Assembly: GCA_039028695.1 (NCBI GenBank)
Contig: JBCCHN010000030.1
Location: 1 to 47,757, forward strand
Source of the DNA: JANQKX01 sp039028695
GTDB lineage: Bacteria; Pseudomonadota; Alphaproteobacteria; Kiloniellales; Kiloniellaceae
DNA: 47,757 bases
Direction of reading: 5' to 3'
Positions 34,815-44,091 of the stretch are shown here, in pieces (the first letter of the stretch is position 1; each line of letters opens with the position of its first letter). Under the pieces are notes generated by a model that saw only the letters and a program-made list of their open reading frames with translations, had not been told where the DNA came from and did not search any database. The position numbers and the translations under genes were made by a program.

Positions 34815-35498
34815 ATGTCCTATTTGCTGTACTACAATCCCAACAGTGCCAATCTGGTCATTCGCATGGCCTTAGAGGAACTGGGGCTTGATTACGAAGA
34901 TCGCTTCGTGGAGCGGCGCCATTATCAAAGGGATGAGGCCTTTCATAAGCTGAATCCTCGCGGCTTGCTGCCGGTCTTGGTGGACCGGCAGACCGAGGCT
35001 GTGGTGTTCGAGACAGGCGCCGCTCTCTTGTATCTGGCAGAGCGCCATGGGCGCTTGGCACCGCCGATGGATCGACCGGTGGGGCGCGCCGATTTTTTGA
35101 AGTGGCTGTTTTTGCTGTCAAACACCTTGCACGCAGATTTGCGCCTGCGGTTTTACAGTGATCGTTTTGTGACAGAAAAAGCGGACGTGCCCAGCCTGCT
35201 CCATAAATCGCGAGAGCGGATTTTGAATCACCTGGGCGTCATTGAAGAGTCCTTCGCCAGCCACGGCGGGCCCTGGTTGCTGGCGTCGGGCCTAAGCGTC
35301 TGCGACATCTATTTGGGTTGTTGCGTGCGGTGGACGCAGATGTTTCCAGCGGATCATCGAATTCCGCCCGAGGAGATCATGGCCTTTCCCAAGATGGTGG
35401 AAAGCTTGACCACCTTGCAGGACTTTGCATCGATCCGACAGTCCCTGCTTAAGGAGGATCTGGATGGGCCGGCCTTTATTGATCCCGAGATTGGCTGA
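34815..35498 (+). CDS. Glutathione S-transferase family protein
   Basis: A 227-residue cytosolic GST. The N-terminal thioredoxin-like domain has YLLYYNPNSANLVIRMALEELGLDYEDRFV with an active-site Asn/Ser region, LNPRGLLPVLVDRQ with the cis-proline, and VFETGAALLYLAERHG, the glutathione-binding E/S-T-like motif. The C-terminal helical domain has WLFLLSNTLHADLRLRFYSDRF and a SGLSVCDIYLG N-cap. The pattern is that of beta/nu-type bacterial GSTs. It is probably co-transcribed with the CmcJ/NvfI-family gene. Substrate unknown. Confidence 0.88.
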   Translation: MSYLLYYNPNSANLVIRMALEELGLDYEDRFVERRHYQRDEAFHKLNPRGLLPVLVDRQTEAVVFETGAALLYLAERHGRLAPPMDRPVGRADFLKWLFLLSNTLHADLRLRFYSDRFVTEKADVPSLLHKSRERILNHLGVIEESFASHGGPWLLASGLSVCDIYLGCCVRWTQMFPADHRIPPEEIMAFPKMVESLTTLQDFASIRQSLLKEDLDGPAFIDPEIG

Positions 35499-35550
35499 AA
35501 AAACCGCTTATGGTTAGACTGCTAAAAGGTCTTAGTGCAGGTGCCAATAC

Positions 35551-36792
35551 TCAATCCAGCAAGGACTCTTCGTAGGGGTAAGTTGAGAGCAACTCGTAGC
35601 CGTCCGGGGTGATCAACACCTGCTGCTCCAATTTAACGCCGTCGCCTTCGCCCACAGCACCCATGTAACTTTCAACGCAGACCACCATGCCCGGCTCAAA
35701 CGTGAGATCGTAAAAATTGCCTTCGCGGAAAGGCGGAACAATGTTGGGGGCCTCGTCGCACATACCCACGCCGTGGAGGATACAGCTATAGGCGTTCTCG
35801 TGAAACTCCTCAGGTGTGGGCCAGGCCCTTTCGCGGAATTCGTTCATGGTCATGCCTGGCCGCACCAGTTTCAGATTGTTTTCGATTTCCTCAACAGCCA
35901 GGCGATAGAGTTGCTTTTGTCGCCGGCTGGGTTGGCCGGGTCCGCAAAAAAAACACCGTGAGATATCCGCGAAGTATCCATTAGGGCCCACCATGTCGGT
36001 ATCGAAGGATACTAAGTCGCCGGCCTCGACCCGTCGCTCCGAGGCCTCTTGGCACCATGGGTTGGCCCGTGGACCCGAGGCCAACATGCGCCCATCATGC
36101 CAGCCTCCGTTGTTGGCTAGATTGGCATAGTTGAGCAGGGCCCAAAGCTGAACTTCCTTGATGCCGGGCTTGAGCGCTTCTTTCATTTTTTGAATGCCAA
36201 GATCGGCCACGGCCACGGCCCAGCGGATACAGGCAATCTCATCCTCTGATTTTATCAGCCGGGCTGCTTCGGAAATCAAAACGCCGTCGACAGTCTCAAG
36301 ACCCCGCTGCATCATGGCCTGGGTGAGAGATGGGTTAACGTACTCAACGGCGACCCGCCGGTTGTCGGTACCGATCTCCTTAAGGTATTCCACAATATCA
36401 TCGGCCAACAGCCGGGATGCCTCGGCCATTTCGGGGCCACCATTAAAGAAGGAAAGAGGTCGGCCGCTCCGCGCCTCGTCCACGCCCGGTGGCGGACCAT
36501 AAACATTATAGATCACGATGGGGCCTTCTTGGGGCACAAAAAGGTAAGTTGTGGGAATATGAGATTGAAAAAGGGCGTAGGTAGCGTAGTCGGCGGCGTA
36601 ACGCAGAGTAATGGGATTAACCAGGACGCACATGGCGGCGTCATGTTTGATCAGCTCCTGCTTAATACGCCCAATTCGATAAGCACTCAATCGATCAAAG
36701 TCGACCTCAGGCGGTGCTTGACGCCCGGACAAGTCGCTCCAGTCGTCGTTCAGTACCCAATGGTCGGGTGATTGAATATCTTTTTCCAACAT
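35551..36792 (-). CDS. dddP: DddP-like DMSP lyase (M24 creatinase/aminopeptidase P fold)
   Basis: 413 residues, the length of known DddP (about 390-450). It belongs to the M24 pita-bread fold. The metal-binding pattern is the DddP one: FDTDMVGPNGYFAD gives D-x-D then D ten residues on; LHGVGMCDE gives a ligand His with an Asp six residues later; EPGMVVCVESY and VKLEQQV give the two glutamates 15 residues apart; a Tyr sits five residues before the His. From memory these match the iron ligands and substrate residues of the Ruegeria enzyme (D295, D297, D307, H371, E406, E421, Y366, D377). DddP splits dimethylsulfoniopropionate into DMS and acrylate. It is the last gene after a Rieske oxygenase, 12 bp apart. 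Proline peptidase relatives are the alternative. Confidence 0.78.
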   Translation of the reverse strand: MLEKDIQSPDHWVLNDDWSDLSGRQAPPEVDFDRLSAYRIGRIKQELIKHDAAMCVLVNPITLRYAADYATYALFQSHIPTTYLFVPQEGPIVIYNVYGPPPGVDEARSGRPLSFFNGGPEMAEASRLLADDIVEYLKEIGTDNRRVAVEYVNPSLTQAMMQRGLETVDGVLISEAARLIKSEDEIACIRWAVAVADLGIQKMKEALKPGIKEVQLWALLNYANLANNGGWHDGRMLASGPRANPWCQEASERRVEAGDLVSFDTDMVGPNGYFADISRCFFCGPGQPSRRQKQLYRLAVEEIENNLKLVRPGMTMNEFRERAWPTPEEFHENAYSCILHGVGMCDEAPNIVPPFREGNFYDLTFEPGMVVCVESYMGAVGEGDGVKLEQQVLITPDGYELLSTYPYEESLLD

Positions 36793-36804
36793 CTTCTCTT
36801 CGCC

Positions 36805-38058
36805 CTAGGCCGCAATGATAGCCCTGACCACCTGCTGAGACAGCTGATGGGCCGGCCCTTCCCAGGCGGGGGACATGATGGATCCATCGAAGGCGATTGA
36901 CCGACGGCCCTGCTGGAGGCGCTCCAATAGATCCACGTCTTCCAGATTTAGGTCGTGCCACATGGATAAAAGCTCGGCCCGTCCTTCTGCGTGGGCTTCA
37001 TCCTGTGCAGCATCATCGCCGACAACAAAAAAATGCAGCTCTTCCAGGGTCTCGTCAGGCGCCAGGGGCGTTGTGGCCAAGATCACAAATTGATCCGCGA
37101 AAACCTGAACGGCAAAGTTTGGAAAGCAGGCGAACCATAGCCCCCGCCGCCGGTCTTCGTCGGATAGGTTTGGAAAATGCGGCAGAACCGTGCCCCGGCC
37201 TTCGGTCAATTGGGGCGCGATATAATCATTGTAAAAGACATGCTCGATCCACTCGCCGGACCAGCGCACGCCCATGGGGGCATGGGCGATTAAGCGGGGA
37301 TGGGCGGCAAAGACGTGATAGCCCTCCATATAGTTTTCCAGCACCAGCTTCCAGTTGCTTTTAAAGCGGTAGCTCTTACTCGCGATCCAGCGGATGTGAG
37401 AAAAATCATGGGCCGCAGTGCGGCTCAGCATGGGGGCCAACCAGGTGCTCAGGGGCGGCGCTTGCCCGGACAGATCAACAAAAAAACAGCCGTTCCATTC
37501 GGCGCAGCGGACGGCGTGAAGGCTCATCGCTTGGCTGAGATCTGGATGGATTTTTTCTTGGACGTCCGCCCCTTGAAAATGAGGGCGGGCCCGCAGGCCG
37601 CCGTCAAGATTGTAACTCCAGGCGTGATAGGGGCAGCTAATCGTCGGCCGTCGGCAGGCTTCACGGACCAGCTGGGTGCCGCGATGTCGGCAAACGTTAT
37701 GAAAGGCGCGGACTTGTTTACTCCGGTCGCGCACCAATATGATTGGCGTTCCCCCGATTTCGATGGGTTTCATGGCGCCGATGCCATCCAACTCACCAGC
37801 GGTGCCCGCAAACACCCAATGGCGCCGGAAGATGCGCTCCCTCTCTAGGTCCAGCCATTCCTTTGACCAAAAAGCAGCATTGGGTAGGCCCGAAGGCTGG
37901 TCTATCGGATTGAAAACCTGAGCAAAGCCTGCCTCACCAAGCAGCGCCTTTACTTTTTCCGTAACCACTGGATCGACGTCGTCCGCCGAATGTGCCAAGG
38001 TGGTTAGGCTGCCTGCAGGGTCTGACACGGAAGTCAATCCATTCAAAATCTCGCCCAA
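36805..38058 (-). CDS. Rieske-type ring-hydroxylating/betaine demethylase oxygenase alpha subunit
   Basis: 417 residues. The Rieske cluster site is CRHRG (Cys-x-His) and CPYHAW (Cys-x2-His) 16 residues later, about residues 120-142. The catalytic iron site is ENYMEGYHVFAAHP with two His and, further on, LNLEDVDLLERLQ with the carboxylate ligand. The pattern is close to GbcA/CntA/Stc2-type oxygenases that demethylate or cleave quaternary amines rather than classical aromatic dioxygenases. No reductase gene is in the window, so electron transfer must come from elsewhere. Annotated from a TTG, with no good ribosome-binding site; the true start may be further in. Next to a DddP-like lyase and betaine genes, so an onium substrate is likely. 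Confidence 0.85.
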   Translation of the reverse strand: MGEILNGLTSVSDPAGSLTTLAHSADDVDPVVTEKVKALLGEAGFAQVFNPIDQPSGLPNAAFWSKEWLDLERERIFRRHWVFAGTAGELDGIGAMKPIEIGGTPIILVRDRSKQVRAFHNVCRHRGTQLVREACRRPTISCPYHAWSYNLDGGLRARPHFQGADVQEKIHPDLSQAMSLHAVRCAEWNGCFFVDLSGQAPPLSTWLAPMLSRTAAHDFSHIRWIASKSYRFKSNWKLVLENYMEGYHVFAAHPRLIAHAPMGVRWSGEWIEHVFYNDYIAPQLTEGRGTVLPHFPNLSDEDRRRGLWFACFPNFAVQVFADQFVILATTPLAPDETLEELHFFVVGDDAAQDEAHAEGRAELLSMWHDLNLEDVDLLERLQQGRRSIAFDGSIMSPAWEGPAHQLSQQVVRAIIAA

Positions 38059-38070
38059 AAAGGCGCCATT

Positions 38071-38098
38071 ATGAAAAAAATCGTGTCATATTTTTCAT
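38071..38098. promoter_or_regulatory. Inverted repeat upstream of the Rieske-DddP operon
   Basis: ATGAAAAA (38071-38078) and TTTTTCAT (38091-38098) form a perfect 8-bp dyad with 12-nt spacer, just upstream of the Rieske gene on its coding side. It is the only clear symmetry in the 171-bp gap and is a candidate operator. Confidence 0.5.
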
Positions 38099-38229
38099 GA
38101 AAGTCAAGAATCTTTGCAAAACCAAAATTCCGGGGAAGAGATGGGATTTGGGCGCTGTCTTGTGGTATGAGCTGAGGCAGCGCCCCCCGTTACGTCTTTT
38201 TATGCCCGATTGTGGGCGCGGAGGCTGGT

Positions 38230-39075
38230 TCAGCTGCTACTGTCCAGCCCTCCTTCGGGCAGCAGGCGCGCGACCACAGTGCCATAGGGCGTTTCGACTT
38301 CCGCTCGCACAATTGCCCATTCACCGGGTTCGATTTGGGCAGCCCAGACTTTGGGGGGCGTGGACTCGTTTTCCTGGGCTTCCCGCCATTCCTCGTTGTC
38401 GCGCCAGAAGCCGCCGATACGGTTTGCTTTGAAGCTGCAGATTACGGCCGGCCCCTGATAGGCCCACGGCCTGTCCGATATCAGCTCTTCCTCTCCCAGG
38501 TGGAGAATTTCCAAGTCGTAGCGTCGCCGGCCATCCCAAAGCTTGGCCGCTCCGGCACAGCGACCGTCGCGGGCCAATCTGTCCATGGTGGTAAGGAGCA
38601 AACTAAAGGGATCCACAGTCCCCGCCAAGCTCTCTGCCGGGACCGGGGTTACTTCTTCTAGGTTCGGGGCAGGCTGATTTTGAGTTACGGGACTTTTTCC
38701 GTCGTCCGGCCAGGTCACCTGAGTTTGGCGGGTCCGTTCTTCCCACATGCCCAGGTGGTTGTGCCGTTGAGGCTGGCGCTGTCCTTCTATGAACCGGCCG
38801 TGCGTTTCCGCCTCACCCTGCCAGGAAAAGAACATGGCCAAAAAGCCCTTGGTCTCGCCGCGGCTCTCCAAGTGATAGCGGTCCTGGTCTTCCTGATAGT
38901 CCACATGAGCCTCCGCCAATGTCAAATGGCCCCAGGCCACCTGATAGGCGTAGGTGCGCTCGTCAGCCTTTGCCGGGCCTAGACCCAACAGAGCAGCGGC
39001 GAAGAAAGGCCCGGTCCAGGCCAGCCCTTTCGGTAGAAATGCAGATGTCAATCTTCCGGCCTTTTTTATCGTCAT
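38230..39075 (-). CDS. DUF3108 family periplasmic protein
   Basis: 281 residues with a signal peptide ending near residue 37 (GPAKADE). The mature protein shows the DUF3108 pattern: YAYQVAWGHLTLAEAHVDYQED at the N-terminus, YHLESRGETKGFLAMFF, a mid-domain VDPFSLLLTTMDRLARDGRC, RRYDLEILHL, and a C-terminal WAIVRAEVETPYGTVVARL. DUF3108 folds as a beta-barrel-like domain resembling lipoprotein-type envelope proteins. Function unknown. It sits between the aminotransferase and the Rieske gene on the same strand but is not obviously metabolic. Confidence 0.8.
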   Translation of the reverse strand: MTIKKAGRLTSAFLPKGLAWTGPFFAAALLGLGPAKADERTYAYQVAWGHLTLAEAHVDYQEDQDRYHLESRGETKGFLAMFFSWQGEAETHGRFIEGQRQPQRHNHLGMWEERTRQTQVTWPDDGKSPVTQNQPAPNLEEVTPVPAESLAGTVDPFSLLLTTMDRLARDGRCAGAAKLWDGRRRYDLEILHLGEEELISDRPWAYQGPAVICSFKANRIGGFWRDNEEWREAQENESTPPKVWAAQIEPGEWAIVRAEVETPYGTVVARLLPEGGLDSSS

Positions 39076-39154
39076 AAAGCAAACTTAGGTCGATCCGGTC
39101 CCATGACAACCCAGCCAATGAAACACAATTAATTCACTGACTGGCCGATTCAGG

Positions 39155-40288
39155 CTATGTGGATTGCAGGTTGCTATTCAAATAGGCCCGAAAAGCGGCC
39201 AGGCCTTCGTCCATATTGCGCCGGCCGTAGCCGATGCGGAAGCGATCCTGAGGGGTGGGCAAAAGCTCCGAATGATAAATTTTAGGGGGCAGAAGCAGCA
39301 CGCCGGCTTGTGCCACTAGCCTTTCGCAAAAGTCGTCTGCGGTTCCAGGGCCGGTGTAGCGAGGGAAGCCCACACAGCCACCCTCCGGCCGCTCCCATTG
39401 GAAGTGATCCGGAAATTCGGCGAAAAAGGCGGACAGCTTGGCGGCGTTTTCATCGGTGAGGCCGCGGTTGCGGGCTAGGATTTTGTCCCGGGCCCGCAGC
39501 GCGATCAGAGCCAGGCGTTCGCTGGGGGCCGAATTGCAGATCGAGAGGTAATGCTTATAGCGTTCCAGGCACTGCAACAGCTCCCGATCCTGACAGGCAA
39601 TCCATCCGATGCGCAAGCCGGGCAGTCCGTAGGCCTTAGACATGACATTCAAGGACAAGGCCCGCTCATAGGACTCCGCCGCCTGGGGCAGGCGCAGTGC
39701 TGGGTCCCGCTCGATCAGGCGATAGACCTCATCGCTAAACAGATAGAGGCCGTGCTGGCGGCAGAGGGCGATCAGGGCATCGTAGCGGTCCCGGCTCAGC
39801 ACCGCGCCGGTTGGGTTATTGGGAAAGTTGACTGAGATCAGTTTCGTGTTTGGCCGCAGCGCCGCTCGAACCCGGTCAATGTCCCAAGACCAACCGTCGT
39901 CCGGGTCCAAAGGAACCCCAGTGACCTCACAGATATCCAGGGGCAGGGTCTCGGCTGCCTGGTAATTGGGCACGGCGACGATGACATGGTCATTTGCCGA
40001 CAACATCACCCGCATGGCCGCGTAGATGCCTTCCTCGGCTCCGGCGAAACAGAGAATGTCCTCGGGTGCAAGCCCGTCATAGGTCTTGGCGATCTCCGCG
40101 CGCAGCTCGGGCAGGCCATAGGTCTCGGTATAACCCAGCCAAACCTCTTCATATGCGGCGCGATCCGCGGGACTGGCCATTTCCAGCAGTGCAGAAAGCC
40201 TCAGACTCTCCATGTCTGAGGCGGTCAGATGGTAACGGGCCTTAAACTCCCAGCGGGAGAAATAGGTCTCTAGGGCGAAGTTGCGCAT
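39155..40288 (-). CDS. Pyridoxal-phosphate aminotransferase class I/II
   Basis: 377 residues, fold type I. The PLP lysine is in LNVMSKAYGLPGLRIGWI near residue 218. Other marks are YTETYGLPELRAEIA near the start, FAGAEEGIYAAM, VNFPNNPTGAVLS (substrate-carboxylate Asn) and LYLFSDEVYR (PLP pyridine Asp). The terminal RFRIGYGRRNM contains the carboxylate-binding Arg. It is of the length and pattern of aspartate/alanine or capreomycidine-synthase-like aminotransferases; substrate unknown. It is 60 bp downstream of the bmt-like gene and may be co-transcribed. Confidence 0.88.
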   Translation of the reverse strand: MRNFALETYFSRWEFKARYHLTASDMESLRLSALLEMASPADRAAYEEVWLGYTETYGLPELRAEIAKTYDGLAPEDILCFAGAEEGIYAAMRVMLSANDHVIVAVPNYQAAETLPLDICEVTGVPLDPDDGWSWDIDRVRAALRPNTKLISVNFPNNPTGAVLSRDRYDALIALCRQHGLYLFSDEVYRLIERDPALRLPQAAESYERALSLNVMSKAYGLPGLRIGWIACQDRELLQCLERYKHYLSICNSAPSERLALIALRARDKILARNRGLTDENAAKLSAFFAEFPDHFQWERPEGGCVGFPRYTGPGTADDFCERLVAQAGVLLLPPKIYHSELLPTPQDRFRIGYGRRNMDEGLAAFRAYLNSNLQST

Positions 40289-40348
40289 GCGGCAGATCCA
40301 GGTGGTATCGAAACCGCGAGCCTATGTCTAATTTTGGCAGGAGTCGCC

Positions 40349-41410
40349 CTAAAAATCCGCCGACGGGCGATCCTCTCCCCGGCCCCGGCGACGGCTTCCC
40401 CGTTTGCGGCCCTTGGGCAAAGCCCCTAAGCCGCCAGCCTGTTGCTGATTAGCGCCGTCCGAGATGGATCCGAGCCGCTTGCCAATGGTCTCCATACTTG
40501 GCTTGTCACCTTTGACATGGTCGTCCATTGCCACCCGCATGGCTCGAATGTGATCAGGGGTCGTTCCGCAGCATCCGCCGATGATGCGGGCTCCGCAGTC
40601 TACGGCTAAGCGCACATAATCGGCCATCAACTCGGGTGTGCCGTTGTAGACCACCTCTCCGTCGACAAATTCCGGGATGCCGCAGTTGCTCTTGGCCACC
40701 ATTACGTCTCCCTCCTGGGCGGATTCGCTCATGTTCAAGAGGGCTGCCACCAACTCTGCGGCACCGGTTCCGCAATTGCCGCCGAAGGCCACCGGGTTGG
40801 GGTGGAGTTGATGGGTCAGCTCTGCCATTTGAGCCGGGGTGACACCCATCATGGTTCGCCCGTTGGTGTCGAAACTCAAAGTCACCACCAGCGGCAAACC
40901 GGTTGTGGCGGCACCGCTCACGGCCGCCTTGACCTCGTCTATGGATGATAGAGTTTCGATCCACAACAGATCCGCGCCTCCTGCGGCCAAGCCTTGCGCC
41001 TGTTCGGCGAAGGCCTCCATTCCGGCTTCGATGGTCAAAGGACCCAGAGGCTCGAAGAGATCGCCGGTCGGCCCCATAGAGCCTGCCACAATAACCTCTG
41101 GCCGACCGGCGGCGGCACAGGCTTGATGAGCCAGCTCGGCCGCGCGCTGATTGATGTCCCGGCAAAGGTTCTCGGCTTTATGGAGTTTAAGCCGATTTCG
41201 GGTGCCGCCGAAGGAGTTGGTGAGGATCAGGTCCGACCCTGCGTCTATGAAGGAACGATAATGGATCATTACCTTCTCGGGATGATCCAGATTCCATAGC
41301 TCAGGTGCGTCGCCATGCTGCAGGCCAAGGGCAAAAAAGTTTGTGCCGGTCGCACCATCGGCCAGCACACAGGCTTTCTCAGAAAGCAGATTTTGCAGCC
41401 GATCAGACAT
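40349..41410 (-). CDS. bmt: Betaine-homocysteine S-methyltransferase-like protein
   Basis: A 353-residue homocysteine S-methyltransferase-family enzyme. The TIM-barrel starts with VLADGATGTNFFALGLQHGDAPELWN, followed by ILTNSFGGTRNRLKLH. The zinc cysteines are in FGGNCGTG and IGGCCGTTP. GSMGPTGDLFEPLG and WIETLSSIDEVKAA are typical of the proteobacterial Bmt group, which moves a methyl from glycine betaine to homocysteine, giving dimethylglycine and methionine. The last ~20 residues are Arg/Gly-rich (GRKRGSRRRGRGED), a basic tail not part of the barrel. The dimethylglycine dehydrogenase gene is immediately upstream, matching the next reaction. Confidence 0.85.
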   Translation of the reverse strand: MSDRLQNLLSEKACVLADGATGTNFFALGLQHGDAPELWNLDHPEKVMIHYRSFIDAGSDLILTNSFGGTRNRLKLHKAENLCRDINQRAAELAHQACAAAGRPEVIVAGSMGPTGDLFEPLGPLTIEAGMEAFAEQAQGLAAGGADLLWIETLSSIDEVKAAVSGAATTGLPLVVTLSFDTNGRTMMGVTPAQMAELTHQLHPNPVAFGGNCGTGAAELVAALLNMSESAQEGDVMVAKSNCGIPEFVDGEVVYNGTPELMADYVRLAVDCGARIIGGCCGTTPDHIRAMRVAMDDHVKGDKPSMETIGKRLGSISDGANQQQAGGLGALPKGRKRGSRRRGRGEDRPSADF

Positions 41411-41637
41411 TCAGAGCATCCTCTTAAATAATTGAAATCATATAATTAATAGTATGACATAAGCCACATGATCAACAGAAACCGGGTCATGGAGCAATCA
41501 GACCATCACGGGATAGTAGGGCCTCGATCTTATTTGCGCAAGAGAGTGTGTGGATTAGTCAATTAATACATCATTTTTTGAGAAATTGACGTTCTAGCCC
41601 TTACCCAAACCTGACACAGGACGCGAGAAACTAGTCT

Positions 41638-44091
41638 CTAGCTGCGCAGGCAGCGGTTCTCAGGGTCCCAGGGGGAATTGCCAATAACCTTGGCGGGAAA
41701 CCGCTGGCCCAAAATTTCCACCTCCAGGTCGGTACCGGGGCTACAATGGTCGGGCTCCACGTAAGCCAAGGCCAATGATTTATCGAGATTATGGCTATGG
41801 GTGCCTGATGTGCAGCGTCCCACCATCTGGCCGTCTTTAAAGAGCGGCTCATTGCCGCGACAGTCCGCCACGCCGCGCCCGGCCCTTTCCTCGGGCCAAA
41901 CCTCTAAGGTTGCAAAGGAAATCGCCTTTCCTTGCTGTTTCTGTTGTACAAGGGCCTTTCGTCCCACAAATTCACCTTTGTCAAGTTGCACAAATGTATC
42001 CAGGCCTGTTTCCAGCGCGTTGTATTCCCGACTCAATTCCCGACCCCAAGCCCGATAGGATTTTTCAATTCGCAAAGCGTTGATCGCTCGCATACCAACA
42101 AGACCGAGCCCGTGGTCCTGGCCGGCGCGCAAGAGCACATCATAGATGTGGTTTTGAGCCTCTATGGGGTGGTGCAGCTCCCAGCCCAGTTCCCCCACAT
42201 AGCTGATCCTGAGCGCGCGAATATGGTTGTCGATGCCGATTGCCGCCTGTCGCGCGCTGAACCAGGGAAAGGCCTCATTTGAAAGATCCTGGTCGGTTAT
42301 CGCTTGCAACAGGTCGCGAGACCGGGGCCCGGCAATTAAAAACACGCCCCACTTGTCAGTTTGATTTTCCAGGCGGACTGATTCGTCTCCGGACAGGTTC
42401 TTTTGCAAGAGATCCAGGTCAAAGCGTTCGGCACGGCTGGCCGACGTCAGATAGAAGCGCTCGGCGCCTAATCGTGTGATAACGAATTCGCTTCGCACGC
42501 CGCCCGTTTGGGTGAGAGCGTGGGCCAGGCAGGCTTGCCCTTCCTCTCCTGGCAGCGCATTGGCGACCAGGCGGTCGAGGTAAGCTTCCGCGCCGGGTCC
42601 GGATAGCTCAAATTTTGCCAGCGGCGTGAGGTCCATTAGCCCGACCGCTTCGCGAACAAGCCTGGCCTCGTGGCCCACGGGCTCAAAATAATTTGTGCGG
42701 CGGAAGGACCAGACATCTCGGCGCTCCACGCCGTCCGACGCGAACCAGTTGGGCCGCTCCCAGCCATAGTCCTGACCCCATACTGCTCCTGCGCTTTCCA
42801 TGCGCTCGTAACAGGGGCTTGTTTTGGCGGGGCGGCAAGCTGGGCGTTCCTCGTCCGGGTAATGGATGATAAAGACATGCTCGTAGGCCTCCTCGTTTTT
42901 TGCCTTGGCATAGTCTTTATCGGCATAAGCGCCGAAGCGGCGTGGGTCCACGTCAAGGAGATCGATTGAGGGTTCGCCATTGATGATCCATTCGGCCAGG
43001 TATTTCCCGGCGCCGCCGGCGGCCGTGATGCCAAATGAATGACCTTCGCTGAGCCAGTAATTTTTTAAGCCCCAAGCCGGTCCGATGAGTGGGGCACCGT
43101 CCGGCGTGTACATGATTGGACCGTTGATCACATCCTTAAGGCCCACTTCGGCAAAGATAGGCGCCCTCTCCATAGCGGCCTCGATGTGGGGCTGCAGGCG
43201 GTCAATGTCGCTGGGGAAAAGGTCTTGCCCAAAGCTGTCGGGCACCCCATCCACAAAGCAGGCCGGCGCGCCCTTTTCGTAGCAGCCGAAAATAAGTCCC
43301 TGGTGTTCTTGACGCAGATAGTAACGCCCGTCCGGAATTCTCAAAATCGGCATTTCGGGCAAGCCCTGATGATGCCGCTCGACGATGGCCGGATGGGAAT
43401 CGGTGACAATATACTGATGGCAGATGGGGATGGCAGGCAGGTCCAGGCCCACCATAGCGCCGGTCTGGCGAGCATAGTTTCCTGTCGCCGTGACCACATG
43501 CTCGCAGGCAATGTCGCCCTTGTCAGTGTGGACCAGCCATTCGCCATTGGCTTTTTGCGCGATGCTGGTAACCGCCGTGTGCCGATAGATCTTCGCGCCC
43601 CTTTGTCGGGCGCCGATGGCCAGAGCATTGGTCAGGTCGGCCGAGGCGATGTGTCCATCGTCCGGGTGGAAGAGAGCGCCGATCATATCGCTGGTTTCGG
43701 CGAAGGGCCAAAGGGCTTTCACTTCCGCCGGGGACAAAATCTCAAAATTTACCCCACTTCCATGGGCCGTACCGCAATAGGTCTGATACTCGTCCATGCG
43801 ATCCTGATTGGTGGCAACCCGAAGATTGCCACAGGCGTGGAAGGAAACGTCTTGGCCGGTCTCGGCCTCTAGGGTCTTATAGAGGCCCACTGAGTACTGA
43901 TGCATTTTACCGATGCTGTAGCTCAGATTGAATAGGGGCAAAAGTCCGGCGGCATGCCAGGTAGAGCCGGCGGTGAGCTCGGTGCGTTCGCACAAAACCA
44001 CGTCACTCCATCCCATCTTGGCCAGATGATAGAGGATGCTTACCCCAACGATGCCGCCCCCGACAACGACCACCCGAGCCTGTGTTTTCAT
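41638..44091 (-). CDS. Dimethylglycine/sarcosine dehydrogenase-type flavoenzyme, GcvT fusion
   Basis: 817 residues, the length of the mitochondrial-type enzymes. The N-terminal DAO domain (1-~370) opens with VVVVGGGIVGVSILYHLAK and TAGSTWHAAGL; H46 is the expected site of covalent FAD attachment. The FAO-M segment and GCV-T domain follow (DLTPLAKFELSGPGAEAYLDRLVAN, and a C-terminal GYVEP-type region around 740 ending EILGQRFPAKV). The GcvT part binds tetrahydrofolate and captures the released C1 unit. Reaction: dimethylglycine to sarcosine with FAD and THF. Sarcosine dehydrogenase is the alternative. It is divergent from the MttB homologue. Confidence 0.88.
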   Translation of the reverse strand: MKTQARVVVVGGGIVGVSILYHLAKMGWSDVVLCERTELTAGSTWHAAGLLPLFNLSYSIGKMHQYSVGLYKTLEAETGQDVSFHACGNLRVATNQDRMDEYQTYCGTAHGSGVNFEILSPAEVKALWPFAETSDMIGALFHPDDGHIASADLTNALAIGARQRGAKIYRHTAVTSIAQKANGEWLVHTDKGDIACEHVVTATGNYARQTGAMVGLDLPAIPICHQYIVTDSHPAIVERHHQGLPEMPILRIPDGRYYLRQEHQGLIFGCYEKGAPACFVDGVPDSFGQDLFPSDIDRLQPHIEAAMERAPIFAEVGLKDVINGPIMYTPDGAPLIGPAWGLKNYWLSEGHSFGITAAGGAGKYLAEWIINGEPSIDLLDVDPRRFGAYADKDYAKAKNEEAYEHVFIIHYPDEERPACRPAKTSPCYERMESAGAVWGQDYGWERPNWFASDGVERRDVWSFRRTNYFEPVGHEARLVREAVGLMDLTPLAKFELSGPGAEAYLDRLVANALPGEEGQACLAHALTQTGGVRSEFVITRLGAERFYLTSASRAERFDLDLLQKNLSGDESVRLENQTDKWGVFLIAGPRSRDLLQAITDQDLSNEAFPWFSARQAAIGIDNHIRALRISYVGELGWELHHPIEAQNHIYDVLLRAGQDHGLGLVGMRAINALRIEKSYRAWGRELSREYNALETGLDTFVQLDKGEFVGRKALVQQKQQGKAISFATLEVWPEERAGRGVADCRGNEPLFKDGQMVGRCTSGTHSHNLDKSLALAYVEPDHCSPGTDLEVEILGQRFPAKVIGNSPWDPENRCLRS

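Noticed and set aside
41411..41637. Possible SAM or SAH riboswitch before the Bmt-like gene
   Set aside because: I looked for SAM-II and SAH core sequences in the leader and found none; only a weak TCATA/TATGA dyad.
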